From CAYVUB01 sp964454675 (GTDB lineage Bacteria > Bacteroidota > Bacteroidia > Flavobacteriales > Flavobacteriaceae), in contig CAYVUB010000005.1 of NCBI GenBank assembly GCA_964454675.1, forward strand, positions 1-64,000: DNA of 64,000 nucleotides, written 5' to 3'. Shown in pieces: positions 45,585 to 53,754 of the stretch. The notes beneath the pieces were generated by a model that searched no databases, was not told the origin of the DNA, and saw nothing but the letters and a program-made list of their open reading frames with translations. The first letter of the stretch is position 1. Every line of letters begins with the position of its first letter. Position numbers and translations under genes: made by a program.

Positions 45585-46949
45585 TCACTTCAATTCTACA
45601 ATTTTCAGATTTTTATTACGGCGCATATAACTTTGAATAATATGCTGTACATCTCTGTTGTTTTCCATAGGAGTGATAAGGGATTGCAATACTTCGACAG
45701 TATTAATCTGGTAGTTTAGGTTAAAAAAACCTAAGCCTTTAAAAACGCCGTTTTCAATAAGAAGTACACTGCGTTCATCAATATCGCGACCTTTGTCAAT
45801 AATTATCATGTTTTTGTTTTCGTAGCTTAATTTTTCAATGAGCTTTAAAACACGATTGTTATAGCTTTCGGGGATTTCTTCTTCAATACAGGCTCCGTAA
45901 CACTCTTTAATGTCATATTTAAAACAACTGGTTTTTGTGTTGTAAATACCTGTAAGTTTCTGGCATAATTGGTAATCATCAACGGCTTTTAGCATAAAAC
46001 TTTTACCGCTTTGTCTGTTGGCAAAAGTTGTTATCGGGCTTTTACGACCGTCGGCTTTATCTATTTTAAGGTTGATGTAGCCTTTAGTATCTGTAAAGCT
46101 ATACAGGGCATGTGTAAAAATATGTTGGCGTAAAGCTCTGTTGTGTATTGGTTTATGGCGTTTTACTTCATCGCTTTCTTTTAATAGTGCAACCAGCTCG
46201 CTGCCGCATGCTTCGTAGGTTACGGCTGCTACTTGTATCTGTAATTTTTTAGATTTTGAATCTGTTCCTGTAAAATGCTGGTTGACACGGCTTTTTATAT
46301 TCCGGCTTTTGCCTATATAAATGATATTGCCATAAGTATTATGAATGTAATAAACTCCGGTAATTTCCGGAAGTTCCTCGACTATAGTTTTAAGGTTTGG
46401 TGCTATTTGAAATCTTGGCTCGGCTTTGACAGAGTCCTGTAAAATAAGTTTATCAACATCTTTTTCAAGCAGTATTTTAAAGAGCTTTACGGTAGCCATA
46501 GCATCGCCGTTGGCACGATGCCTGTCGCTTACAGGAATGCCCAACGAGCGAGTGAGTTTTCCTAAACTGTAGGAATCCTGGTCAGGGATTAACCGTTTTG
46601 CAAGCTCTACGGTGCACAGCGTTTTTCGTTTGTATTCAAAGCCCAGGCGTTTAAATTCGGTTCTCAAAATGCGGTAGTCAAACTCTGCATTGTGTGCAAC
46701 GATAATGCAGTCTTCGGTAATTTCTACAAGACGTTTTGCAACTTCATAAAATTTTGGCGCATTGCGAAGCATCTGGTTGTTGATACCGGTAAGATTGACT
46801 ACAAACGGCTGGATTTCTTTTTCGGGGTTGACAAGTGTAATGAATTGGTCAATAACTTTATGCCCGTCAAATTTATAGATGGCAATTTCTGTAATGCCTT
46901 CTTCATTATACTTTCCGCCGGTGGTTTCTATGTCGAGTATTGTGTACAT
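45585..46949 (-). CDS. DEDDh exonuclease fused to a GIY-YIG nuclease (DnaQ-UvrC/Cho-like)
   Basis: The 454-residue protein starts with a DnaQ-type 3'-5' exonuclease (MYTILDIETTGG with Asp6 and Glu8, HNAEFDYRIL, then HRANGDAMATVKLF with the His/Asp of ExoIII), followed by a GIY-YIG domain near 200 (GVYYIHNTYGNIIYIGKSRN). A C-terminal part with conserved-looking cysteines (TSCFKYDIKECYGACIEE) resembles the UvrC/Cho region. Similar fusions are annotated as epsilon-subunit-like proteins and are probably repair nucleases. The ATG at 46949 is preferred to an in-frame start eight codons earlier, which lies in repeat DNA. Confidence 0.85.
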   Translation of the reverse strand: MYTILDIETTGGKYNEEGITEIAIYKFDGHKVIDQFITLVNPEKEIQPFVVNLTGINNQMLRNAPKFYEVAKRLVEITEDCIIVAHNAEFDYRILRTEFKRLGFEYKRKTLCTVELAKRLIPDQDSYSLGKLTRSLGIPVSDRHRANGDAMATVKLFKILLEKDVDKLILQDSVKAEPRFQIAPNLKTIVEELPEITGVYYIHNTYGNIIYIGKSRNIKSRVNQHFTGTDSKSKKLQIQVAAVTYEACGSELVALLKESDEVKRHKPIHNRALRQHIFTHALYSFTDTKGYINLKIDKADGRKSPITTFANRQSGKSFMLKAVDDYQLCQKLTGIYNTKTSCFKYDIKECYGACIEEEIPESYNNRVLKLIEKLSYENKNMIIIDKGRDIDERSVLLIENGVFKGLGFFNLNYQINTVEVLQSLITPMENNRDVQHIIQSYMRRNKNLKIVELK

Positions 46950-47040
46950 TTTCAATGGCAATCTCAATATCAAAAATCAATCTCAATATCAAAAATCAAT
47001 CGTTGAATTTTGTAATTGAGATTGTAATTGTCATTGAAAA
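46949..47040. repeat. 92-bp imperfect inverted-repeat block at the 3' side of the four-helix gene
   Basis: The ends TTTTCAATGGCAAT (46949-46962) and ATTGTCATTGAAAA (47027-47040) are complementary at 13 of 14 positions. Between them AATCTCAATATCAAAAATC occurs twice (46961 and 46979). The right end touches the stop codon of the four-helix gene; the left end touches the ATG of the exonuclease gene. Confidence 0.8.
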
Positions 47041-47409
47041 TTACTTTTTGTTGATTATCATTTTTGATGCAATTGCTATTAATTCTTCTATTTCTTTTAG
47101 AAGTAAGGTTCTAATATTTTCGTCACCTTCTTTTATGTAGTTTAATATTTTTAATGAATTGCGTGATTCCTTTAATTCTTTAACGGCTAAGCCAACTTTA
47201 AAAATGAAATCTTTATCACTAATTGTTCCTTGAGCTTCACCAAAATTTAAAGAAGCACTGCCTGAAGATCTAATTAATTGATTTTTATAATATTCATTTT
47301 CAAATGTTTTATTTAAATTTCTTGTAAAGAAAATACATTCACCGGCAAAACGAACTAATCTATCTTCAAAATTGAATATTTTCTCGCTAAAAATATTGCT
47401 TTCTTCCAT
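47041..47409 (-). CDS. Four-helix-bundle protein (S23/Avd-like)
   Basis: The 122-residue all-helical protein matches the four-helix-bundle family named after 23S rRNA intervening-sequence proteins: a first helix (FEDRLVRFAGECIFFTRNLN), the signature YYKNQLIRSSGSASLNFGEA near 40, and helices KDFIFKVGLAVKELKESRNS and LLKEIEELIAIASKMI. The Avd proteins of diversity-generating retroelements share the fold, but no reverse transcriptase is nearby. Unusual repeats flank the gene on both sides. Function is unknown. Confidence 0.85.
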   Translation of the reverse strand: MEESNIFSEKIFNFEDRLVRFAGECIFFTRNLNKTFENEYYKNQLIRSSGSASLNFGEAQGTISDKDFIFKVGLAVKELKESRNSLKILNYIKEGDENIRTLLLKEIEELIAIASKMIINKK

Positions 47410-47423
47410 TTACATTAATTTTT

Positions 47424-47505
47424 GAATTTGCTATTGCTATTGCTATTGATTTTTGCTATTGCTATTGATTTTTGATATTGCTATTGCTATTGCTATTGCT
47501 ATTGA
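47424..47505. repeat. Interrupted CTATTG hexamer array
   Basis: CTATTG occurs in runs of three, two and four, separated by ATTTTTG and ATATTG. It fills the space between the yggS stop codon (47506) and the four-helix gene, so it lies in the latter's 5' leader. Confidence 0.9.
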
Positions 47506-48198
47506 TTAATTTCTTCCGCCAAAGATACTACTTCCTATTCTTACCATGGTGCTTCCGCATTTTATGGCGAGTTGATAATCACTGCTCATGCCCATTGATA
47601 TGGTTGATAGCTGGCAGTTGACTGTTGATAATTTTTTGTACTTGTCAAATAAAGACTTAAGGTATTGAAATTCTTTATTGATTTGAGTTTTATCATCGGT
47701 AAAAGTAGCCATTCCCATTAAACCGATGATTTTAATGTTTTGAAATTCATTTTTGTCATGCTGAACTCCTGCCTTGCCGTCAGTCAGGTGTGTCAGCATC
47801 TCTTCCAATTCATTTTCGTCCAGACCAAATTTGGTTTCTTCTTCGGCTATGTGAATTTGCAGTAAGCACTCAACTATCCGGTTATGTTTTTTTGCTTGTT
47901 TGTTGATTTCTTTCAGCAATTTAAAACTATCAACACCATGAATAAGACTTACGAAAGGTGCAATATATTTCACTTTATTGCTTTGCAAATGCCCGATAAA
48001 ATGCCATTGAATGTCATTTGGTAATTGTTGATGCTTATCAACCAGTTCCTGAACGTAATTTTCACCAAAAACACGCTGTCCCGCATAGTATGCTTCCAAT
48101 ATGTCGCTAACGGGTTTGGTTTTTGAAACCGCTACGAGTGTTACATAATTAGGTAATGTTGATGTTATATTTTGAAGATTTTTGGCAATAGCTGTCAT
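47506..48198 (-). CDS. yggS: YggS-family pyridoxal-phosphate homeostasis protein
   Basis: The 230-residue protein binds PLP through the Lys in VTLVAVSKTKPV (near residue 27) and has FGENYVQELVDKH, IQWHFIGHLQSNKVK, IHGVDSF and the phosphate-binding end ISMGMSSDYQLAIKCGSTMVRIGS. YggS/PLPBP proteins keep free PLP and amino-acid pools balanced. The stop codon borders the CTATTG array. Confidence 0.95.
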   Translation of the reverse strand: MTAIAKNLQNITSTLPNYVTLVAVSKTKPVSDILEAYYAGQRVFGENYVQELVDKHQQLPNDIQWHFIGHLQSNKVKYIAPFVSLIHGVDSFKLLKEINKQAKKHNRIVECLLQIHIAEEETKFGLDENELEEMLTHLTDGKAGVQHDKNEFQNIKIIGLMGMATFTDDKTQINKEFQYLKSLFDKYKKLSTVNCQLSTISMGMSSDYQLAIKCGSTMVRIGSSIFGGRN

Positions 48199-48212
48199 TT
48201 ATAAAAAATAAG

Positions 48213-48253
48213 AACCGTAAAGTTACTAATTATAGAAAAGTAACTTTACGGTT
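48213..48253 (-). terminator. Terminator of the small membrane gene at 48281
   Basis: On the minus strand CCGTAAAGTTACT pairs perfectly with AGTAACTTTACGG over a 10-12 nt loop, followed by TTCTTATTTTTT. Confidence 0.8.
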
Positions 48254-48280
48254 TCTGTTTAATTTTAAATGAAAAGTATA

Positions 48281-48502
48281 TTATTTACTAAAGAATTGTC
48301 TAAATGTATCTTTTTTTCTCCATAGCATATTAATAAGGCCAAAAAGAGTGCCTGTTATCAAGCTGCTGAAAAAAGCAACCAGAAAGATTTTTAATAACGA
48401 TTCTGAACTAAAATCGCTGTCAAAAAGTTTTCTTATGATGGTATAAGCAAACATAAATACAAATACAGGGATAAATAAGACTTTAAAGTGTTTTGATTTC
48501 AT
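48281..48502 (-). CDS. Small two-TM membrane protein, unknown
   Basis: The 73-residue protein has two hydrophobic segments (about 8-24 and 38-62) and a basic tail (RKKDTFRQFFSK). No family was recognised. A good terminator follows and another small membrane gene lies 40 bp upstream. Confidence 0.6.
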   Translation of the reverse strand: MKSKHFKVLFIPVFVFMFAYTIIRKLFDSDFSSESLLKIFLVAFFSSLITGTLFGLINMLWRKKDTFRQFFSK

Positions 48503-48542
48503 AGGTTATGGTTTAAGGTTATAAATTTAGAAAAATTCAATT

Positions 48543-48752
48543 CTATTTGTTTGCTTGATTGGAAGAAAAGAACTTTTTTATTCCAATTAAGGCGATGGTA
48601 CCAAAAAAGATTATGCAGGAAATCCCCGCAATTTTTATTAGTGTTGGATTTGAAATATCGTTTTGTGCAGATTTCTCAAAATAAAGGAACAACCCCAACA
48701 TTACAAATAATATTGATACTCCGATGCTAAACAGTAAACTTGATTTTTTCAT
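48543..48752 (-). CDS. Small two-TM membrane protein, unknown
   Basis: The 69-residue protein has membrane segments at about 7-26 and 40-60 and a short basic tail. No family was recognised. It is probably co-transcribed with the next small gene. Confidence 0.6.
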   Translation of the reverse strand: MKKSSLLFSIGVSILFVMLGLFLYFEKSAQNDISNPTLIKIAGISCIIFFGTIALIGIKKFFSSNQANK

Positions 48753-48832
48753 ATCTATTTATTTTTAAATATTATACTGCAATATTACAATGCACAAAAT
48801 ATTAAAAATTGTAAAATTGGGACAATCAAAAA

Positions 48833-49687
48833 TTATTCTTCAAAATACCAGTAAGTATCTTCTTCTCCAAGATGTGAAATTTTAGAAAGGAGTGAGTTGG
48901 GAGTTTCTTTAGTGATTGATTTGAAATGTTTTATAAAGTGAGCCTGATCATAATACATACTAAACAGTGCTGCATCGGTAAGATTGATGGTTTCTTTATG
49001 TTGCTGAAAATAATTGAACGCCCGCCTGAACATTACCATTTTCCGGTACTCTTCAACCGACATATTGGTATGTTTGCTGAACAATCTCAACAATGATTTC
49101 CGGTTAATATCCAACTGTTCTGATAATTCTCCTACTTTGACAGCTCCATTGGAAATCAAAAGTTCTTTAACAGCTTTTTTTAAAAAAGGTTGGTCAAAAT
49201 CATTCAGTTTGTTTTCAAAAAAAAGGTCTAACAGGGCAACTTTTTTGTCCGTTTTGCTTTCCGAAAAAACATTATACAAAACTTCGGTAAAATCATTTCC
49301 TAAATGTGGAAAAAAATCAAAATCGGCATTAAATAGTTCCTGTAATGGTTTTTTGATAAAATGGTTTATTCCCAAAGGATTAAAAACAATCCCGATTTTA
49401 TCAAAACAACCCTTAATGGTAACTCTCACATTTTTGTCTTTGTTTATGGAATATAGCGATTTAATGTGATTCCCATTTGAAGCGTTTATAATTGATTCGG
49501 TTTCAGTAATGGTAACTTCCGAATCTTTATAAGCTGTAAGTGCGTGTTTGTAATTAGGATAAAAAACAAAGTTTTTCTTATAGTTTTCATTATCGGATGA
49601 ATGAAAATAATAATACGAAATATACCTGCTTATATTTTTACTTGCAGGTTTTGTGGTTATAAAAGCGTCTGTTACAGTATTTTTCAA
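48833..49687 (-). CDS. AraC-family transcriptional regulator
   Basis: The 284-residue protein has an N-terminal sensing part of about 160 residues (SRYISYYYFHSSDNENYKKN) and a C-terminal AraC domain with two helix-turn-helix motifs (KVGELSEQLDINRKSLLRLF and NLTDAALFSMYYDQAHFIKH, then FKSITKETPNSL). The start is TTG at 49687; no in-frame ATG is close. Targets are unknown; the two small membrane genes just downstream on the same strand are plausible. Confidence 0.85.
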   Translation of the reverse strand: MKNTVTDAFITTKPASKNISRYISYYYFHSSDNENYKKNFVFYPNYKHALTAYKDSEVTITETESIINASNGNHIKSLYSINKDKNVRVTIKGCFDKIGIVFNPLGINHFIKKPLQELFNADFDFFPHLGNDFTEVLYNVFSESKTDKKVALLDLFFENKLNDFDQPFLKKAVKELLISNGAVKVGELSEQLDINRKSLLRLFSKHTNMSVEEYRKMVMFRRAFNYFQQHKETINLTDAALFSMYYDQAHFIKHFKSITKETPNSLLSKISHLGEEDTYWYFEE

Positions 49688-49722
49688 ATTTGTATTAAAT
49701 TGGTGCTGTATTGCTTAGTTTT

Positions 49723-49773
49723 CAGTCGCAGTATTGAGTCACAGTTAGGTGCTGAATACTGCGACTGCGACTG
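49723..49773. repeat. ACTGCGACTG-family repeat, copy 4, forming a hairpin
   Basis: CAGTCGCAGTATT (49723-49735) is the exact complement of AATACTGCGACTG (49755-49767), and CGACTG repeats once more. It lies 2 bp from the stop codon of the dehydrogenase gene and could end its transcript. Confidence 0.8.
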
Positions 49774-49774
49774 A

Positions 49775-50665
49775 TTACTTCAAGAATTGTGCAGCAACTT
49801 TCTCCGCTTTCTTACTTTCAGAATAATCATAAAAACCTTCACCGGATTTTACGCCCAATTTTCCTGCCATTACCATATTGACCAGTAACGGGCAAGGTGC
49901 ATATTTCGGGTTTTTAAATCCATCATACATCACATTTAATATGGATAAACAAACGTCCAGACCAATAAAGTCCGCCAATTGCAATGGTCCCATTGGATGT
50001 GCCATACCAAGTTTCATCACCGTGTCAATTTCTTCAACACCGGCAACACCGTTATAAAGCGTTTCTATCGATTCGTTAAGCATTGGCATTAAAATTCTGT
50101 TGGCCACAAATCCGGGATAATCATTCACTTCCACAGGAACTTTACCTAAAGTTTTGGACATTTCCATAATGGTATGGGTCACCTCATCACTGGTGTTGTA
50201 ACCACGAATGATCTCTACCAATTTCATTACCGGAACCGGATTCATGAAGTGCATGCCAATTACCATTTTAGGACGTGAGGTCACGGCCGCAATTTGTGTA
50301 ATGGAAATAGACGATGTATTGGTTGCCAAAATAGTATCGTCAGGACACGCTTCATCTAATTGTTTGAAGATTTTAAGTTTTAAATCGATGTTTTCTGTTG
50401 CGGCTTCAACAACCAGACCGGCATATTCAACACCTTCATTGATATTGGTAAACGTCGTGATATTTGAAAGTGTTTCTTGTTTTTGGGCTTCGGTGATGAT
50501 TTCTTTAGCCACCATTCTGTCTAAGTTTTTTGAAATGGTATCCAGACCTTTTTTTAAAGAAGCTTCACTGATATCAATAAGTTGTACTTTAAATCCGCTT
50601 TGCGCAAAGGTGTGGGCTATTCCGTTACCCATTGTTCCTGCGCCAATTACTGCTATGTTCTTCAT
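49775..50665 (-). CDS. 3-hydroxybutyryl-CoA dehydrogenase (3-hydroxyacyl-CoA dehydrogenase family)
   Basis: The 296-residue enzyme oxidises or forms 3-hydroxyacyl-CoA with NAD(P). It has the Rossmann motif VIGAGTMGNGIAHTFAQSG at the start, VVEAATENIDLKLKIF near 83, catalytic GMHFMNPVPVMKLVEII near 135 and PGFVANRILMPMLNE near 181. The ATG at 50665 (MKNIAVIGAG) was chosen over an in-frame ATG eight codons upstream, which would read through a CATTCCC palindrome. Confidence 0.92.
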   Translation of the reverse strand: MKNIAVIGAGTMGNGIAHTFAQSGFKVQLIDISEASLKKGLDTISKNLDRMVAKEIITEAQKQETLSNITTFTNINEGVEYAGLVVEAATENIDLKLKIFKQLDEACPDDTILATNTSSISITQIAAVTSRPKMVIGMHFMNPVPVMKLVEIIRGYNTSDEVTHTIMEMSKTLGKVPVEVNDYPGFVANRILMPMLNESIETLYNGVAGVEEIDTVMKLGMAHPMGPLQLADFIGLDVCLSILNVMYDGFKNPKYAPCPLLVNMVMAGKLGVKSGEGFYDYSESKKAEKVAAQFLK

Positions 50666-50680
50666 TGAAAATTCATTTTT

Positions 50681-50700
50681 CATTCCCACGAAGGTGGGAA
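50681..50700. repeat. Short palindrome TTCCCAC-GAAG-GTGGGAA
   Basis: A 7-bp perfect stem with a GAAG loop lies in the leader of the dehydrogenase gene. A related palindrome TTCTGC-CTAC-GCAGGAA borders the dnaN stop codon (4364-4380). Confidence 0.7.
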
Positions 50701-50715
50701 TCTTAATATTTATGA

Positions 50716-51288
50716 TTAATTATTTGATTTTGCAAATTTTGTGTTTTTAAACTGTTTTATAACTATATTTTCAATAAGCAACAAAACAGATCCTAATAAA
50801 AATCCTTTTATTAGAATCAATGTTTCACTCTTATTAGGTAAATATGGATTGTATTCGTTTGGCATATAATCTCTATGTATGCTTGTAATGTGAATTATAA
50901 ATGACTCAAAAAGCCAGCCTATATTCATTAGTAAAGCAGTAAAAAACAAGAAATGTATTTTATTCCCAAATTTTTTGTTTAGTAAAAGTAATGGAAATAC
51001 ACAGTTCATAATCAGCATTAACCAATATGCCCACCAATAAGCTCCTGTTGCTCTTTCTGAAAATATATGTATATCTGAGTGTTCAGCAAATAATGAAAAA
51101 ATAATACTGATTAAATTTATTGAAGCATATATTATAATAATCCACTTAATAACTTTAACTGAAATAAGTGTATTTATTCTATTATGAAAAAAATATTTAG
51201 CCAAAATGATTAGTAGAACACTTACGAATATTCCTCTAATCAAATTATCTTCAATAAATGTCATGAATCCTATAAGAAAATTACTCAT
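50716..51288 (-). CDS. Multi-spanning membrane protein, unknown
   Basis: The 190-residue protein has about five hydrophobic segments (near 14-29, 47-65, 84-103, 110-128 and 155-173). WWAYWLMLIMNCVFPLLLL near 84 and NIGWLFESFIIHITSIHRDY near 127 recall the membrane subunit NrfD family, which also has such aromatic segments, but the resemblance is weak. It lies 14 bp beyond the Gfo/Idh gene on the same strand. Confidence 0.6.
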   Translation of the reverse strand: MSNFLIGFMTFIEDNLIRGIFVSVLLIILAKYFFHNRINTLISVKVIKWIIIIYASINLISIIFSLFAEHSDIHIFSERATGAYWWAYWLMLIMNCVFPLLLLNKKFGNKIHFLFFTALLMNIGWLFESFIIHITSIHRDYMPNEYNPYLPNKSETLILIKGFLLGSVLLLIENIVIKQFKNTKFAKSNN

Positions 51289-51302
51289 AACTTAATTTAA
51301 AA

Positions 51303-52271
51303 TTATTTTTCATTCATCGATTCAATTATCTGATAAGCAACTCTTAACGCTTCCGTTCCGTCTTTCAGGGTTACTACCGGAGTTGTATTGTTATTAATGG
51401 CATCGGCAAAAGTTTCCAGTTCGTCCAGAATGGCGTTATTTGGCGAAACATCGGGATTTGCAAAATAAATTTGCTTGCGTTCGCCTTCGGCATTTTGCAG
51501 AATCATATCAAAATCGCCCGGAACTTCGGGTGCATCTTTCATTTTTACCACTTCACATATTTTGTCCAAATAATCCACCGAGATATAAGCATCTTTCTGG
51601 AAAAAACGGGATTTACGCATGTTTTTCATCGAAATACGGCTTGAAGTGATATTGGCAACACAACCGTTTTCAAATTCGATACGGGCATTGGCAATATCCG
51701 GTGACTGGCTCAAAACCGAAACACCACTGGCGTAAACCGATTTCACTTTGGATTTTACCACACTCAAAATAGCGTCAATATCGTGTATCATCAAATCCAA
51801 AACCACCGGAACATCTGTGCCACGCGGGTTGAATTCTGCCAATCGGTGGGTTTCGATAAACATGGGATTGTTAATTTGGTTTTTTACAGCGATAAAGGCA
51901 GGATTAAACCTTTCTACGTGTCCGACCTGACCTTTAACGTTATGCTCTTTTGCGAGAGCGATGATTTCTTCGGCTTCTTCGACCGTGGTCGAAATAGGCT
52001 TTTCTATAAATACGTGCTTACCCGATTTGATGGATACTTTGGCACATTTATAGTGCGAAAGGGTTGGCGTTACGATGTCAATAACATCTACCGCATGAAT
52101 GAGTTTGGCAATGGTATCGAAGCGTTTATAACCAAATTCGGCAGCAATTTTTTCGGCATATTCGGGGTTTTCATCATAAAAACCTACCAATTCATATTTT
52201 TCAGATTGATTGAGCAATCGCAAATGTATTTTTCCGAGGTGACCGGCACCCAGAACACCGATTTTAAGCAT
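51303..52271 (-). CDS. Gfo/Idh/MocA-family oxidoreductase
   Basis: The 322-residue NAD(P)-dependent dehydrogenase has a Rossmann start (KIGVLGAGHLGKIHLRLL), the GKHVFIEKPISTTVEEAEEI motif with the catalytic-type EKP near 93, and the GFO C-terminal fold (VLDLMIHDIDAILSVV). Substrates are usually sugars or inositols; none can be named here. A -7 box lies at 52289-52296. Confidence 0.88.
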   Translation of the reverse strand: MLKIGVLGAGHLGKIHLRLLNQSEKYELVGFYDENPEYAEKIAAEFGYKRFDTIAKLIHAVDVIDIVTPTLSHYKCAKVSIKSGKHVFIEKPISTTVEEAEEIIALAKEHNVKGQVGHVERFNPAFIAVKNQINNPMFIETHRLAEFNPRGTDVPVVLDLMIHDIDAILSVVKSKVKSVYASGVSVLSQSPDIANARIEFENGCVANITSSRISMKNMRKSRFFQKDAYISVDYLDKICEVVKMKDAPEVPGDFDMILQNAEGERKQIYFANPDVSPNNAILDELETFADAINNNTTPVVTLKDGTEALRVAYQIIESMNEK

Positions 52272-52288
52272 GGTTGTTTTGTTTTTAA

Positions 52289-52296
52289 CAAAAATA
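52289..52296 (-). promoter_or_regulatory. -7 box TATTTTTG of the Gfo/Idh gene
   Basis: On the minus strand it matches TAnnTTTG 17 bp before the ATG at 52271. No clear -33 element is seen. Confidence 0.4.
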
Positions 52297-52304
52297 GAGA
52301 TTTA

Positions 52305-52343
52305 GAAACAGAAAACAGAAAGTAGAGAACAGAAAATAGAAAG
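52305..52343. repeat. Purine-rich GAAAACAGAAA-type repeat
   Basis: GAAACAGAAAACAGAAAGTA and AGAACAGAAAATAGAAAGG run as imperfect 9-10 bp repeats just upstream of the Gfo/Idh promoter. Confidence 0.6.
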
Positions 52344-52502
52344 GTTGAAAGAAGAAACTCTAAAAAAGCAAAATTTGAAGATGGTATTATTTTGAGAATC
52401 TTGACAATTTAACAGCTTAACGGCAGGCAACTAAACAACACATAAAAAACCTTGTAAATTCATATAGTTTAAAGTATTTTTAGCCTTGAAAACTTACCGG
52501 AA

Positions 52503-53144
52503 TTGAAAGATACATTTAAACACAAAGGATTACGCCAGCAGCTTGTTTCTGTTATAAAAAGCAAAGGCATTACAGATGAAAACGTTTTGAATGCCATAGG
52601 TAAAGTGCCACGACATTTGTTTATGGACTCGGGGTTTTTGGACCATGCGTATCAGGATAAAGCATTTCCCATTGCGGCAGGTCAAACCATTTCACAGCCA
52701 TTTACAGTAGCATTTCAAACGGAATTATTACAGGTAAAAAACGGCGACAAAATTCTTGAAATTGGCACAGGAAGCGGTTATCAAACGGCTGTTTTATGCG
52801 AATTGGGCGCAAAGGTTTACAGTATTGAGCGGCAACAGGAATTGTTTAAAATCACGAGTAAGTTTTTGCCAAAATTAGGATACAGGGCAAAAAAGCTCAT
52901 TTTTGGCGATGGCTACAAAGGCTTGAAAGAAGAAGCACCTTTTGACAGCATTATTGTAACTGCCGGTGCGCCGATGGTGCCAAAACCTTTGATGAGCCAG
53001 TTAAAAATAGGTGGACGTCTGGTAATTCCTGTGGGTGAAGATGTGCAGACGATGACCTTATTTATCAGAAAAGACACCAAAGAATTTGAAAAGCACGAGT
53101 TTGGTGCGTTCAGGTTTGTACCTTTATTGGAAGATAAAAATTAG
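52503..53144 (+). CDS. pcm: Protein-L-isoaspartate O-methyltransferase
   Basis: Pcm repairs isoaspartyl damage by SAM-dependent methylation. The 213-residue protein has VPRHLFMDSGFLDHAYQDKA near 31, the AIPIGxGQTIS-like AFPIAAGQTISQP near 50, the SAM motif LEIGTGSGYQTAVL near 82 and IIVTAGAPMVPKPL near 143. The start is TTG at 52503, which gives the family's normal N-terminus. Confidence 0.94.
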   Translation: MKDTFKHKGLRQQLVSVIKSKGITDENVLNAIGKVPRHLFMDSGFLDHAYQDKAFPIAAGQTISQPFTVAFQTELLQVKNGDKILEIGTGSGYQTAVLCELGAKVYSIERQQELFKITSKFLPKLGYRAKKLIFGDGYKGLKEEAPFDSIIVTAGAPMVPKPLMSQLKIGGRLVIPVGEDVQTMTLFIRKDTKEFEKHEFGAFRFVPLLEDKN

Positions 53145-53173
53145 TGCCAAATCATAAAAACCGGATACTGCTA

Positions 53174-53704
53174 TTATTGTTTCAAATAGATTTCAGGTAT
53201 GGGATTATCAGAAGTTTCCTGAGTCCAGTAAAGATTCACAATCCACCATCTGTAATTGTCGTATAACAATTGGATGCTGTTGATGCCCCGCATAAACGGT
53301 TTTTCGTCACTTTGAGAATTATAAGCTTCATACGTACTGAAAACGTGTGTGATGTTGCCAAAAGTTTCAGTTTTACGGGCAATTTCTTTTTCAAAAAAGC
53401 CGTTTTCAATCAGCCATTTCCCTGAACTTTTTATGTAATCTTCCGGCGACATGTACCGGGTTACATAAACGCTGTCTTTTTTGGCAGCAGGAATAAGCTT
53501 CGCATCCTTTCGGAACAAAAATTTAAACAATTCCCAATCGCGTATAGAATCTTTTTCGCCCGAAATTACCGAGTATAATGTTTCAATCGTTCTGTCAAGT
53601 GTTTCAACGTGGTCACGGTAAATTATCGCTTTGTTTGCTTCGTTTTGAGCAGATGAGAACGTGCAAAATAAAATGCAACACAAGATGGACGTAAAGTGCT
53701 TCAT
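53174..53704 (-). CDS. Exported NTF2-like protein, unknown
   Basis: The 176-residue protein has a signal peptide (ending TFSSAQ near residue 19) and a single domain with the helix-sheet pattern of NTF2-like folds (ETLDRTIETLYSVISGEKDS; ...SIQLLYDNYRWWIVNLYWTQ). Function is unknown. It converges on pcm across 29 bp. Confidence 0.7.
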   Translation of the reverse strand: MKHFTSILCCILFCTFSSAQNEANKAIIYRDHVETLDRTIETLYSVISGEKDSIRDWELFKFLFRKDAKLIPAAKKDSVYVTRYMSPEDYIKSSGKWLIENGFFEKEIARKTETFGNITHVFSTYEAYNSQSDEKPFMRGINSIQLLYDNYRWWIVNLYWTQETSDNPIPEIYLKQ

Positions 53705-53754
53705 GATGTTTTATGATGTAATAAAAACGAAATTACAGATTTAATTAAACATAT

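Noticed and set aside
47041..47409. Four-helix gene as part of a diversity-generating retroelement
   Set aside because: No reverse transcriptase, template repeat or variable-repeat target gene is nearby; only the Avd-like fold is shared.
47424..47505. CTATTG array as a CRISPR
   Set aside because: Units are 6 bp with no spacers of constant length and there are no cas genes; it is a simple-sequence array.
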